Made by a program: the position numbers and the translations under genes
From: Burkholderia sp. Bp9143
GTDB lineage: Bacteria; Pseudomonadota; Gammaproteobacteria; Burkholderiales; Burkholderiaceae
Assembly (NCBI RefSeq): GCF_003853645.1
Contig: NZ_QTPO01000010.1
Coordinates: 1 to 64,000, forward strand
Length of the DNA stretch: 64,000 nucleotides
Direction: 5' to 3'
Notes under the pieces: generated by a model
Databases searched by the model: none
Seen by the model: only the letters and a program-made list of their open reading frames with translations
What the model was told of the DNA's origin: nothing
In this document: piece after piece, positions 46,365 through 54,867 of the stretch
Layout: the number at the start of each line of letters is the position of its first letter
How positions within the stretch are numbered: position 1 is the first letter of the stretch

Positions 46365-47168
46365 TTAAGCCGTGAAAGTTGCCCGGACGCTGCCGAGCCC
46401 GTCGATCTGCGCGACATAGGTGCCGGCCTCGCGGACGGCGACCATCGGACCGAGCGCGCCGGTCAGCACCACGTCGCCGGCGCGCAGCGGCGTGCCGAGT
46501 TGCACCATCCGGTCGGCCAGCCACACGGCAGCGTTGAGCGGATTGCCGAGGCAGGCGGCGCCGCTGCCCTTCGACAGCACTTCGCCATCGCGGGCAAGTG
46601 TCATCGCGCAGCCCGTCAGATCAAGCCGCGAAAGTGGCACCGGACGGCTGCCAACCACGAAGCGCGCGCTCGATGCGTTGTCGGCGACCGTGTCGACGAA
46701 GCGGATGTCCCAATCGCGGATGCGGCTGTCCACCACCTCGATCGCGGCGAGCGCATACGCGCTCGCGCGCAGGATGTCGACGAACGTGTGCCTGTCTTGC
46801 GTGAGGTCGTGATCGAGCACGAGTGCGATCTCCGCTTCGACCTTGGGCTGGATCAGCTGCGCGAGCGAAATCGGCGCGCCGTCGCCGCAAGCCATGCTCG
46901 CGAACAACGCGCCGAAATCGGGCTGGTCGACGCCCAGCTGTGTCTGCACCGCGAGCGACGTCAGGCCGATCTTGCGGCCGACGATGCGCTCGCCGTTAGC
47001 GACGCGCCGGTCGACGTTGGCCTGCTGCACCGCGTAGGCCATCGTCATCGCGTCGAGCGGGATGCCGCCCGCGGCGGCTTCGCCGCGCAGCGGCGCGATC
47101 GTGCTGCGCGACGCCTCGGCCTCGCGCAGTCGCGCGGCCAGTGTCGTCACAAGGTTCGAATCGGACAT
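46365..47168 (-). CDS. mhpD: 2-Hydroxypenta-2,4-dienoate (2-keto-4-pentenoate) hydratase
   Basis: This 267-residue hydratase of the fumarylacetoacetase-like group adds water to 2-hydroxypentadienoate to give 4-hydroxy-2-oxovalerate for MhpE. Patterns include [35 protein letters not shown] (metal-binding Glu residues) and [14 protein letters not shown]. It is in mhp operon order between the ring-cleavage dioxygenase and mhpF. Confidence 0.95.
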   Translation of the reverse strand: MSDSNLVTTLAARLREAEASRSTIAPLRGEAAAGGIPLDAMTMAYAVQQANVDRRVANGERIVGRKIGLTSLAVQTQLGVDQPDFGALFASMACGDGAPISLAQLIQPKVEAEIALVLDHDLTQDRHTFVDILRASAYALAAIEVVDSRIRDWDIRFVDTVADNASSARFVVGSRPVPLSRLDLTGCAMTLARDGEVLSKGSGAACLGNPLNAAVWLADRMVQLGTPLRAGDVVLTGALGPMVAVREAGTYVAQIDGLGSVRATFTA

Positions 47169-47188
47169 CGAGGTCTCCTGGAGTTCGG

Positions 47189-48148
47189 TCACGCCGCCGC
47201 CGCGACGGCGGTCGACGACGTGGCGTGCATGGTGGCGAAACCCGCGATCCACTCGGGAATCGCGCGGTAGTAGTCGAGTGACGCGTGATACGGGCCATAC
47301 GCGGCGAGCGCGGCGAATGCGGCGACCCACGTGCGGATCTCGTGCGCGGACTTGCCGCCGTCGCGCGTGATCGCGTCATTGGTCACGCCATCCAGCGCTG
47401 TCAGTTCGCCGGATGCGAGTCTGGCGAGAAACGCGCGATCCCATTCGGGATTCAGCGGATGCAGCGGACTGTCGCCGGCGGCAAACGAACGGGCGGCGGC
47501 CACGGTACGCGCCTGGCGCGCCGCGCGCGATTCGGCCGACGGATTGCGCCCGGCGATCAGCCGCTCCGCCACGTCGGCCGGCGCACCGATCAGTTCCGGT
47601 ACAGGCGGCTCGTGCGAGATGCCGCCCGAGCCGACCACCAGCACGCGGCGGTCGGTACGCGCGAGATGGCGGCCGATCGCGTCGCCCAGCAAACGCGCGC
47701 GGCGCAGCGGCGCCATCGGTGGCGCGACGGAGTTGATGAACACCGGGATCACCGGATGGCGATCGAGACCGCCCGTCAGCACTTCAAGCGCCTGCGCGCA
47801 GCCGTGGTCGACCTGCATCCGGTACGACAGCGCGACATCGACGTCGGCGGCCAGCACGCTTTCCGCCAGCCCGTGCGCGAGATCGCCCGGCACCGGCAGC
47901 GTGCCGGCCAGGCTCTTGAAATCACCGATCGCGTCGGCTCGTGCGCCGATGCAGAACGGCGGCATCATGTCGTAGAAGAATCCGTTGAAATGATCGGGGG
48001 CGAAAACGACGATCAGGTCAGGCCGGAAACGCTCGACACGTTCGCGCGCGGCTCGGCCGATGCGCTCGACTTCCGCAACCACGTCGGGCGCCGGATCGAA
48101 GTAACCGTGCAGCGGCGTATGGGAAAGACATTCGAGATGAATCGGCAT
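47189..48148 (-). CDS. mhpB: 2,3-Dihydroxyphenylpropionate 1,2-dioxygenase
   Basis: This 319-residue class III (LigB-type) extradiol dioxygenase cleaves 2,3-dihydroxyphenylpropionate or dihydroxycinnamate beside the hydroxyls. Conserved segments are FAPDHFNGFFYDMMPPFCIG, MQVDHGCAQALE, GSGGISHEPPVPEL and KSAHEIRTWVAAFAAL, close to E. coli MhpB. I prefer the ATG at 48148 because AGGAG lies 7 nt upstream. An ATG two codons earlier (48154) would overlap the mhpA stop as ATGA. Confidence 0.95.
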   Translation of the reverse strand: MPIHLECLSHTPLHGYFDPAPDVVAEVERIGRAARERVERFRPDLIVVFAPDHFNGFFYDMMPPFCIGARADAIGDFKSLAGTLPVPGDLAHGLAESVLAADVDVALSYRMQVDHGCAQALEVLTGGLDRHPVIPVFINSVAPPMAPLRRARLLGDAIGRHLARTDRRVLVVGSGGISHEPPVPELIGAPADVAERLIAGRNPSAESRAARQARTVAAARSFAAGDSPLHPLNPEWDRAFLARLASGELTALDGVTNDAITRDGGKSAHEIRTWVAAFAALAAYGPYHASLDYYRAIPEWIAGFATMHATSSTAVAAAA

Positions 48149-48150
48149 GC

Positions 48151-50007
48151 TCATGCTCCTGCCATGTGTGTGAGGACATCGCGATCGCACACCGGGCTCT
48201 GCGAAGATGGCGAAACGTCGCCGTGTTCGTGCCGCGCGCCTCCCGTCATGCCGAGCTTTTCCGCGAGCGCGACAATGGCCGAGGACACCTGCTGTGGTGC
48301 GCATACGCCCGCAACGAAACGATCGGGACGCAGCAGCACGACCGACTCCGGCAGACGGCTGAACCAGTCCTTCAACCGGCCCGTCTCGTCACCGATCGCG
48401 AGCACGTCCGAGGGCACGTCGTCGGCGTAAGCGAGCTGGGCGTCCGGCTTCGCGATCACGAAGCGGCCACCGATCCGCGCCCACAACGCACGCGCCTGCG
48501 GCGTCATGCCGAAGGTCGGATCCGCGCCCCAACCCAGCAGGACGAAACCGGTGCCGATCGCGTCGTCGAGCAGCACGGTGCGTCCCTCGGCCAGCCGCAC
48601 GCGCGGCTGGATGAACATGCGCCCGACCGGCGACGCGGCAAACGGATCGCGACCGTACGCGAGCCGGCCGATCAAGGAATCGCGCTTTTCGCTCATCAGG
48701 CCGAGCAGCCGGCCCGGCGCGGAATTGCCCGATCGTTCGAGCACGCGTGCAAGCCAGCCGCGCCTGGGTGCGTGCGTGGGCAGCAGTACCGCGCCCGCCT
48801 CGTAACGCGGCATCGGCTTGAAGCGCATTTCGACGAAGTAGCGCTTCACCGCCGGAAACAGGTTCAGCGCACGCACGAACGTGTCGCGAAAGCGCGCGCC
48901 GAAACGTGTCGTCGGCGCGAAAATATCGCCCGCCACTTCGGACAGATGGATCATCGAACGCGCATGCGCGCGGCGCTCGACGGTATAGGTTTCGAGCAGG
49001 CGGCTGTCCGCGAGCCCCCGTGCGACCATCGCGAGCTTCCAGCCGAGATTGTTCGCGTCGCGGATTCCGCTGTTGTAACCCTGCCCCTGCCACACCGGCA
49101 TGATGTGCGCGGCGTCGCCCGCGAGCAGGATGCGGCCCACGTGAAACGTCGACGCGAGACGCGCATTGTGCGTATAGACGCGCTTGCGGATGTAGTCGAC
49201 CGCATCCGGATCCGCGACCACCTTGCGGATCAGCGCAGCCATGCTTTCGGGTTTCGACAGTTCTTCCTCGGTCTCGCCCGGCATCACCATGAACTCGAAG
49301 CGGCGAATGCCGTGCGGCAGCGCCGCCGACACGTACGGCCGTTCGTGATCGCAATGCAGATAGATGTGCGGCGAGCCGATCGGGTCGTTGCGCACGTCCA
49401 CGACGATCCACTGGTTCGGCTTCGTGCGCCCTTCGAACGACACGTTCAGCACGCGGCGCACGAAACTGTTGCCGCCGTCCGCGCCGACCATGTACGCTGC
49501 GCGCACGGTCCGGCGTTCGCCATCCGCATCGTCCACGTCGATGCTGACGCCGCCGGCGTCCTGCGTGAACGATGCAACGCTGTGTCCGAACAGCACCTGG
49601 ACATGCGGGAAACGCGCGAGGCCTTCGTGGAGCACACGATCCGCGAGCGGCTGGATGAACGCGTTGCGGCGCGGCCAGCCGAATTCGTCGGTGCGCGGCT
49701 CGATCGATGCGAAGCAGTGACCGTCCTTCGTCACGAAACGCATCCAGTGATCGGGCGTCGTGTGCGGCACGAGTTCGTCGGCCAGGCCGATCGACTGGAA
49801 GACGCGCAATGCTTCGTCATCCAGACCAATGGCGCGCGGATAATCGATGATCCGTTCGAGCTTCTCGATCAGCGTGACACGCACGCCCTGAAGGCCCAGA
49901 ATGTTGGCGATCATCAAGCCGACCGGGCCTGCGCCGATGATCGCGACGTCGGTGGAAAGCGGGTCGTGCCGGTCGCGATGCGTGGCTGGACTGGATGAGG
50001 GGTTCAT
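48151..50007 (-). CDS. mhpA: 3-(3-Hydroxyphenyl)propionate 2-hydroxylase
   Basis: This 618-residue class A flavin monooxygenase hydroxylates 3-(3-hydroxyphenyl)propionate to 2,3-dihydroxyphenylpropionate with NADH and O2. FAD motifs are [20 protein letters not shown] near residue 23, the DG motif [12 protein letters not shown] (~165) and [20 protein letters not shown] (~295). The C-terminal thioredoxin-like domain typical of this group follows. Length matches the family, with a slightly long tail. It is the first gene of the mhp operon, behind GAAGGAG, and divergent from mhpR. It offers a route that joins the hca route at MhpB. Confidence 0.95.
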   Translation of the reverse strand: MNPSSSPATHRDRHDPLSTDVAIIGAGPVGLMIANILGLQGVRVTLIEKLERIIDYPRAIGLDDEALRVFQSIGLADELVPHTTPDHWMRFVTKDGHCFASIEPRTDEFGWPRRNAFIQPLADRVLHEGLARFPHVQVLFGHSVASFTQDAGGVSIDVDDADGERRTVRAAYMVGADGGNSFVRRVLNVSFEGRTKPNQWIVVDVRNDPIGSPHIYLHCDHERPYVSAALPHGIRRFEFMVMPGETEEELSKPESMAALIRKVVADPDAVDYIRKRVYTHNARLASTFHVGRILLAGDAAHIMPVWQGQGYNSGIRDANNLGWKLAMVARGLADSRLLETYTVERRAHARSMIHLSEVAGDIFAPTTRFGARFRDTFVRALNLFPAVKRYFVEMRFKPMPRYEAGAVLLPTHAPRRGWLARVLERSGNSAPGRLLGLMSEKRDSLIGRLAYGRDPFAASPVGRMFIQPRVRLAEGRTVLLDDAIGTGFVLLGWGADPTFGMTPQARALWARIGGRFVIAKPDAQLAYADDVPSDVLAIGDETGRLKDWFSRLPESVVLLRPDRFVAGVCAPQQVSSAIVALAEKLGMTGGARHEHGDVSPSSQSPVCDRDVLTHMAGA

Positions 50008-50156
50008 GTGTCTCCTTCCTCGCGCGACTCGGTGGTCGCTGCGTATGCCGATGGATTCCGGCCGGGACACTTCGCGGGTTCCGTGTCGCGTCGTGTGGCG
50101 GCGGGATGAAGGCAAGTCTAGGGAGCGACAGACACGCGCTCAACAATTTCAACCAA

Positions 50157-50175
50157 ATGTGCAAGGAATGCACAT
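50157..50175. promoter_or_regulatory. Palindrome ATGTGCA-N5-TGCACAT, candidate MhpR operator
   Basis: A perfect 7-bp inverted repeat with a 5-nt spacer in the mhpA-mhpR divergent spacer. E. coli MhpR binds a TGCAC-type palindrome in the equivalent place, so this is very likely the MhpR site. It is 24 bp upstream of the mhpR ATG. Confidence 0.7.
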
Positions 50176-50199
50176 CGTTGATTTTTAATACATTTTTTG

Positions 50200-51003
50200 A
50201 TGAGCAAGTACGCAAATGTCCGAGGGCTGTCGCGCGGCCTGCAGGTGCTGCAGGCCCTCAATGCGCTGGAAAACGGTCGCGCGACGAGCCAGCAGTTGAG
50301 CGAAGTCACGGGGCTGCACCGCACGACCGTGCGGCGGTTGCTGGAAACGCTGGTGGAAGGCGGATTCGTGCGACGCAGCGAGTCGGACGACACGTTTCGT
50401 CTGACGTTGCGCGTGCGCACGCTGAGCGAAGGATTCACCGACGACGAGCACATCGCCACCGTCGCGCCACCGATCATGGCGCGGCTGCTGCAACGAATCG
50501 TGTGGCCATCCGACCTGACGACACCCGACGGCGATTCGATGATCATTCGCGAGACGACGCATCGCTTCAGCCCGCTGTCGTTTCATCGTTCGATGGTCGG
50601 GCGCCGGCTGCCGATGCTGCTGACCGCATCGGGGCGCATTTACTTCGCGTCGTGCCAGGATGCGGAGCGCGAAGACATTCTCGATCTGTTGCGCGCCGGC
50701 GCCGGTGGCGAACAACAGCAGCGGCTCGCATCGGACAGCGCGTTCATCCGCAACCTGGTGCGGCAAACGCGCGCCGACGGCTTCGGTTCGAATCATGGCG
50801 ACTGGGCCGACCAGCGCAAGATCGGCTCCATCGCGGTGGCGATCCGTGCGCACGATCGCGTGATCGCGGCACTGAACGTCATCTACCTCGAACAGGCGAT
50901 CAATCCGGCGGAGGCCGTGCGCCGCTTCCTGCCGGAGTTGCAGCATGCGGCTCAGGAATTGGTGAGCGCACTCGAGGCGTCGAGCGATGAGCGATCGGTT
51001 TAA
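50200..51003 (+). CDS. mhpR: IclR-family regulator of the mhp operon
   Basis: This 267-residue IclR regulator has an N-terminal winged HTH (RGLSRGLQVLQALNALE, then LSEVTGLHRTTVRRLLETLV) and a C-terminal effector domain (MVGRRLPMLLTASGRIYFAS, then IGSIAVAIRAHDRVIAALNV). It is divergent from mhpA. By analogy to E. coli MhpR it activates mhp genes with 3-hydroxyphenylpropionate. The ATG at 50200 lacks a clear ribosome site; the preceding in-frame TTG would add one residue. Confidence 0.92.
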   Translation: MSKYANVRGLSRGLQVLQALNALENGRATSQQLSEVTGLHRTTVRRLLETLVEGGFVRRSESDDTFRLTLRVRTLSEGFTDDEHIATVAPPIMARLLQRIVWPSDLTTPDGDSMIIRETTHRFSPLSFHRSMVGRRLPMLLTASGRIYFASCQDAEREDILDLLRAGAGGEQQQRLASDSAFIRNLVRQTRADGFGSNHGDWADQRKIGSIAVAIRAHDRVIAALNVIYLEQAINPAEAVRRFLPELQHAAQELVSALEASSDERSV

Positions 51004-51103
51004 AGATCATGCCGTGGACCGATCACCCTTTCATACGACGGGCATCCGCTGGCCGAAGGTCCGTCGATTCGGCCTCTGACGGACGGTTCGGCACGCGTGG
51101 TGG

Positions 51104-51179
51104 ATGGGGGCGTTCGCGTTGCACGCCGACACATCGATCGATTCGACAGCAACCCGAGAAATCGAGACAACGCCCCCAT
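51104..51179. terminator. Inverted repeat between convergent mhpR and Y-x10-GDL clusters
   Basis: ATGGGGGCGTT (51104-51114) pairs with AACGCCCCCAT (51169-51179), an 11-bp perfect stem enclosing about 54 nt. It lies between two convergent genes, where a bidirectional terminator would be expected, but it has no U-tract. Confidence 0.4.
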
Positions 51180-51217
51180 TGCCTACCGGAGTGAGTCCTG
51201 TCGTGCGACAAGCGGCC

Positions 51218-51547
51218 TCAGGTTTTCGTCACCTGGGTTTTCGCGAGATAGGTGTACGGCCCATTCGGACTCTTTTCGGCAATGTATGCGGCACACCACC
51301 CGGCCCCCCACAGCTGCTTCGTATTGAAGTTGTTGTTGTTTTCGTTGTCCCAGCTCCAGGCCTTCGCCTCGGTCGGATTGGATGGAAAGCTTCCCGGATA
51401 CAGGCAGACTCGCCCTTGCTGCGCTCGGAACGGCGCATTCGTGGACCACTTGATCCAGCAGGTTCCCTGGTATTCATACAACGACAGTTCCCAGGTGTAC
51501 GTACCGACACCGGTCACCGGCGCCACTTCCGCTTGGACGTTGCTCAT
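51218..51547 (-). CDS. Small Trp/Tyr-rich protein of unknown function in the Y-x10-GDL cluster
   Basis: This 109-residue protein is not one I recognise. It has seven or more Trp residues, an Asn run (SWDNENNNNFN) and three Cys, with a beta-rich look (VGTYTWELSLYEYQGTCWIK, then NGPYTYLAKTQV). There is no signal peptide or membrane segment. GGGGA lies 6 nt before the ATG, and codon use is typical of the region, so it is probably real. It is the last gene of the cluster, about 110 bp after the radical SAM gene. A sugar- or ligand-binding beta-sandwich, or an effector made with the cluster, are possibilities only. Confidence 0.72.
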   Translation of the reverse strand: MSNVQAEVAPVTGVGTYTWELSLYEYQGTCWIKWSTNAPFRAQQGRVCLYPGSFPSNPTEAKAWSWDNENNNNFNTKQLWGAGWCAAYIAEKSPNGPYTYLAKTQVTKT

Positions 51548-51656
51548 GAATATTCCCCATAGATTCCGTATTGCATGACCGATCGAACATGGTCACCGTT
51601 TTTTAAAGTGGTTCCTGGACTCCACTCGAAGATCGACGAGATGCGCGCCGGCTCAC

Positions 51657-53105
51657 TCAACTCAACAGCCGCTCGACTTCCTCGATGAGGGCATGACGAC
51701 GCTGCACGTCGTGTTCGTAGGCACGCTCGGCCGCCGCGATGTCCGCCCCGCAGTGCGGGCACTGAGACTCGTGCTGATGGACGTAGCTGTTGCAGGCGCG
51801 GCAGACGACCAGCCTCGGCGGGACTCGCCCGACTTCTGGCGCACGCTTGCCCTTGTGTTTCCACGCGAGTTCGACGGTCTGTCCCGAGCGGGAAATGCTC
51901 GAGACGGGTGTGCCGTCCGAAATGCGTTCGGTGACCAGGTCGAAGCGACCCACCGCGAACGACGTTGGCGCCGCATCCTCGATCTTCTCGATGCGCTCGC
52001 GCAGCCCCTGCTTCTTCAATTCGAGCACGCGGTAGTGGCAATAAGGATTGTTGCCCGGCTTGCCGAGCAGCGAATGCGAGGTCCACGTACAGCCGCCACG
52101 GCACACATCGGCGTAGTAACACGTGCGGCAGAATCCCCACAGGTCGTCCACCGAGCGCAGTCGGCCGAAATGGATCGCCTCGCTCGTGCGCCAGATCTCC
52201 TCCAGGGACAGATCCCGAACGTTGCCGCCCGCGAAACCGACCGTCGCGAGCGACGGGCATCCCTTGACGGTGCCGTCCGCCTCGAGCGCAATGACGGTCT
52301 GCCCGGCTGCACATCCGGTCCAGTGCACCCGCTCGTCCCCGAAGCCGCGCCACAGATGCTCGTGCGGTCCGAAGTAGCCGATGTTGTTGCCGACGTTCAT
52401 CAGCAGGCCGCGATCGAGCCCCCGCTTGTAGAGATCGGCGAGCAGCGGCATCAGCGCCTCGAGCTGGTACGGCTGCAGGAGCAATTCGTCGTGATCGACC
52501 GCGTTGCCCATCGCGACCGTCAACTGAATCTGCCAGTGGGTCGCCCCGATCTCGATGATCGTATCCATCAACGCCGGGAGATCGTGCATCGTTGCCGAAC
52601 CGATCTGCGTGTTCACACTGACGGCGAGACCGTGCGCACGCGCACGCTTCAGGGTATCCACGGCCCGGTCGAACGATCCCGGGACATTGCGCAACTTGTC
52701 GTGCAGCGGCGCCAGGCCGTCCAGCGATACCCCCAGTCCGTTGAGGCCCGCTTCGACCGCCTGCGCGAGCCGGGCAGGTGTCAGGTTGCGGCCACCTGTC
52801 TGCACCGCGCAGTACATCCCGTGCGAGCGGATTGCCTTGATGAGTTGCGCCCAGTCCTTGCGCAGATAAGCCTCACCGCCGATCATCGACACTTCTCGCG
52901 TACCGAGCCTGGCCAGCGCATCGATCACTTCGAGACACTCGCCGGTCGACAGTTCGTTGGTGCGTCGGTGGCCCGCCCGCGATCCGCAATGCAGGCACTT
53001 CAGGTCGCAAGCCAGCGTGATTTCCCACACGACGTGAACCGGGACGAACCGTTCGTAGTCCTGTTCGCTCAGGAAGCGAACCGGGCGCACTTGATTCTCG
53101 TCCAT
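51657..53105 (-). CDS. Radical SAM/SPASM enzyme of the Y_X(10)_GDL-associated type
   Basis: This 482-residue radical SAM enzyme has the 4Fe-4S/SAM motif C33-x3-C37-x2-C40 (LACDLKCLHCGSRAG). GGEAYLRKDW and a TIM-barrel core follow. The SPASM domain with auxiliary-cluster cysteines (GCAAGQ, KGCPSL, FCRTCYYADVCRGGC, then a Cys in NNPYCHYRV) lies at ~255-370. A C-terminal zinc-ribbon-like pair (C435-x2-C438 and C449-x2-C452) follows. SPASM enzymes typically modify peptides or proteins. The adjacent proteins carry Tyr-x10-Gly-Asp-Leu motifs, which define this enzyme subgroup and are its likely substrates. I chose the ATG at 53105 because GAGG lies 8 nt upstream. Confidence 0.92.
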   Translation of the reverse strand: MDENQVRPVRFLSEQDYERFVPVHVVWEITLACDLKCLHCGSRAGHRRTNELSTGECLEVIDALARLGTREVSMIGGEAYLRKDWAQLIKAIRSHGMYCAVQTGGRNLTPARLAQAVEAGLNGLGVSLDGLAPLHDKLRNVPGSFDRAVDTLKRARAHGLAVSVNTQIGSATMHDLPALMDTIIEIGATHWQIQLTVAMGNAVDHDELLLQPYQLEALMPLLADLYKRGLDRGLLMNVGNNIGYFGPHEHLWRGFGDERVHWTGCAAGQTVIALEADGTVKGCPSLATVGFAGGNVRDLSLEEIWRTSEAIHFGRLRSVDDLWGFCRTCYYADVCRGGCTWTSHSLLGKPGNNPYCHYRVLELKKQGLRERIEKIEDAAPTSFAVGRFDLVTERISDGTPVSSISRSGQTVELAWKHKGKRAPEVGRVPPRLVVCRACNSYVHQHESQCPHCGADIAAAERAYEHDVQRRHALIEEVERLLS

Positions 53106-53205
53106 TTCGATATCCTCGAGTATCGTCCATCCCGCACCGGCCACTCATCGACCGGTCGGCGGCGGCCGCCGCGCACCGCGGCAGGCACCGCCGCCTCGCG
53201 CGTGC

Positions 53206-53790
53206 TCAGCGCCCGGCTTCCAGCCGGGCAATCTCGGCGTTCAGGCCGGCAAGGGCTTGCTCGATACGGCCTGCATCGGCGAGCTGTTGTTCGGCCTGGC
53301 GGGCGAGCGCCTTCATTCGGCCGAGATCGCCCGATTGCCTCGCCTGCTGCAGGCCGACGCCATACAGCGGCGTGACCGGATGCCGGGGTTCGAACGGTTG
53401 CAGCGCGCCGGTCACCGTCATGATCGCGTGCTCCACGGCATGCCAGCGCTCCCCTTCGAAGAACCGGTAGCTGGCCACCCCCGACTTCCAGTCCGCTTCG
53501 ACGATCCCCTGCAGCCGGAACGTTTCGGCCAGACCGCTGGTCGGCCCGGACGGGTTGCCCTGCAGGCTGAGGACGAGTTGCGTCTTGCCGCCGGGCGTCA
53601 GCACGATCGGGCTGAATTGGCCCCATACCTGCGCACTGAATTCGAGCGGTGGCCAGGTCGTCTGGGTGATGCGCGCCACGCCGCTGACCTTCTTGGCCGG
53701 CGAGTTGACCAGTAGCGCCAGCGTGAGGACAGGTGCGCCGATAGCCGGCGTTGCGACGCGGAAATTCACGGGAAAAAGAGCGGCGGACAT
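53206..53790 (-). CDS. DUF1842-DUF1843 protein with C-terminal Y-x10-GDL motif (copy 1)
   Basis: This 194-residue protein has an N-terminal DUF1842-type beta-rich domain (FPVNFRVATPAIGAPVLTLA onward, ~1-130). A 52-residue DUF1843 tail beginning PLYGVGLQQARQSGDL follows. Y143, ten residues, then G154-D155-L156 make the Y-x10-GDL motif. The end (RIEQALAGLNAEIARLEAGR) is predicted helical or coiled coil. It has no leader peptide. AGGAG is 8 nt before the ATG. It precedes the radical SAM gene by 100 bp and is probably a substrate, but the modification is unknown. Confidence 0.9.
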   Translation of the reverse strand: MSAALFPVNFRVATPAIGAPVLTLALLVNSPAKKVSGVARITQTTWPPLEFSAQVWGQFSPIVLTPGGKTQLVLSLQGNPSGPTSGLAETFRLQGIVEADWKSGVASYRFFEGERWHAVEHAIMTVTGALQPFEPRHPVTPLYGVGLQQARQSGDLGRMKALARQAEQQLADAGRIEQALAGLNAEIARLEAGR

Positions 53791-53836
53791 AGGATGGCTC
53801 CTGTAGCGAATAGGGATCGGGGCAACCGGGCCGGTT

Positions 53837-54454
53837 TCAGTTCCCGGCTTCCAGGCGCGCGATTTCGGTCTTCAGCGCAGCCAGCGCGGCCGCGATTTCG
53901 TCACGGCTTTGCAACTGGTGCTTCGCCGCGGCCGCGACCGTCTTCATGTGCGCGAGATCGCCGGAGGCCGCCGCTTGCTGAATGGGCGCACCGTACAAAG
54001 GCCGCGGCCCGCCATGCGGCTCGACGATCACCGGGCCGGGCTCGAGCGGTACGAATTCCCGATCGATCCTTGCCGGCACGTTCTCGACGGCGCGCCAGCT
54101 GCCGTTGTCGAAAAAGCTGTACGACGCGACGCCGCTTTGCCAGTCGCTTTCCAGCACGAGATGAAGTCGGAACGTCACGATCGAATTCGAGCCCGGGCCG
54201 CCGTCGTTGCCCTGCAGCGTCACCAGGATGCGCGTGTTGACCGGCGGCATCAGTGCCATATAGGTGTAGTTGCCCCAGACGTCGGCATGGAAATCGACCG
54301 GCGGATTCACTGCCTGCCCGATCGTTGCGGTGCCGACCACACTGCCCTCGGGCGTATCAACGAGCAATGCGAGCCTGAGCGCCGGTGCGCCCGGCATGCC
54401 CGTGCCGATGAGGTAGCCCGCCGGGAAAAGCCCGATACGTGTGTTTTCTGACAT
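53837..54454 (-). CDS. DUF1842-DUF1843 protein with C-terminal Y-x10-GDL motif (copy 2)
   Basis: This 205-residue paralogue of the downstream protein (copy 1, 53206-53790) has the DUF1842 domain at ~1-140 (LFPAGYLIGTGMPGAPALRL, then SGVASYSFFDNGSWRAVENV). The 52-residue tail is RPLYGAPIQQAAASGDLAHM, with Y154 and G165-D166-L167 at the same spacing. It ends with the same ALKTEIARLEAGN-type helix. The two copies are clearly homologous yet well diverged in the N-domain, while the tail is conserved in length. This pattern suits two substrates of one modifying enzyme. Confidence 0.9.
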   Translation of the reverse strand: MSENTRIGLFPAGYLIGTGMPGAPALRLALLVDTPEGSVVGTATIGQAVNPPVDFHADVWGNYTYMALMPPVNTRILVTLQGNDGGPGSNSIVTFRLHLVLESDWQSGVASYSFFDNGSWRAVENVPARIDREFVPLEPGPVIVEPHGGPRPLYGAPIQQAAASGDLAHMKTVAAAAKHQLQSRDEIAAALAALKTEIARLEAGN

Positions 54455-54502
54455 TTGGTCCTCCTGCGTGGTAAACGAAATGGCGATGCGTGCGACGGCA
54501 GC

Positions 54503-54691
54503 TCAGGCCCGCTCGCGCCTCACGATTTCCTGCTTGAGCCTGCCGACCGCGGCAGCAAGGTCCTCGTGCTGCTTCAGAACCTCTTCGGCCTGGCTGAGCA
54601 ACGCCTTCATCCTTGACACATCGCCTTCCGATATGGCCTGGTGGATCGCTACGCCGTAAGGCGGAATGACATGGCCGGTTTCCCTGTTCAT
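54503..54691 (-). CDS. Stand-alone DUF1843 peptide with Y-x10-GDV motif
   Basis: This 62-residue peptide is essentially only the tail module: IPPYGVAIHQAISEGDVSRM, with Y12 and G23-D24-V25, then a long amphipathic helix to the end. It lacks the DUF1842 domain. It is the first gene after the sigma-54 promoter, so it heads the operon. It is either a minimal precursor peptide, an adaptor that docks the enzyme, or a partner for the two larger proteins. Confidence 0.85.
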   Translation of the reverse strand: MNRETGHVIPPYGVAIHQAISEGDVSRMKALLSQAEEVLKQHEDLAAAVGRLKQEIVRRERA

Positions 54692-54723
54692 AACGTTCTC
54701 GCTAAAAAGGTCGTCGTGCCGAT

Positions 54724-54740
54724 TCGCGGAATCTCCGCGA
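54724..54740 (-). promoter_or_regulatory. 7-bp inverted repeat in the predicted 5' leader
   Basis: TCGCGGA-ATC-TCCGCGA is a perfect dyad placed just after the expected sigma-54 start site (about 54741 on the minus strand). It would form a hairpin at the very 5' end of the transcript, or could bind a protein. Confidence 0.4.
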
Positions 54741-54750
54741 GCACGAGATC

Positions 54751-54768
54751 AAGCAACCGATGTGCCAG
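54751..54768 (-). promoter_or_regulatory. Sigma-54 (-24/-12) promoter of the Y-x10-GDL operon
   Basis: On the minus strand CTGGCACATCGGTTGCTT matches the sigma-54 consensus. It has TGGCAC at -24, TTGCT at -12 and exactly the required 12-bp GG-to-GC distance. It lies about 60 bp before the 62-residue peptide gene, just below a sigma-54 activator gene on the same strand. Confidence 0.85.
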
Positions 54769-54821
54769 TCGTGAATCGACAGGCCTGTATCCGTGCGCGG
54801 TGCCGCCGCCCGACAACCGGA

Positions 54822-54867
54822 GGACGAATTCGTCCGGCCGTTTGCTGCGCGATGGACGAATGTGTCC
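54822..54867. promoter_or_regulatory. Two enhancer-like sites for a sigma-54 activator
   Basis: GGACGAATTCGTCC (54822-54835, a perfect palindrome) and GGACGAATGTGTCC (54854-54867) share 12 of 14 bases. Their centres are 32 bp apart, about three helical turns. Measured from the expected transcription start they lie at about -88 and -120, a usual place for bacterial enhancer sites. Confidence 0.7.
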
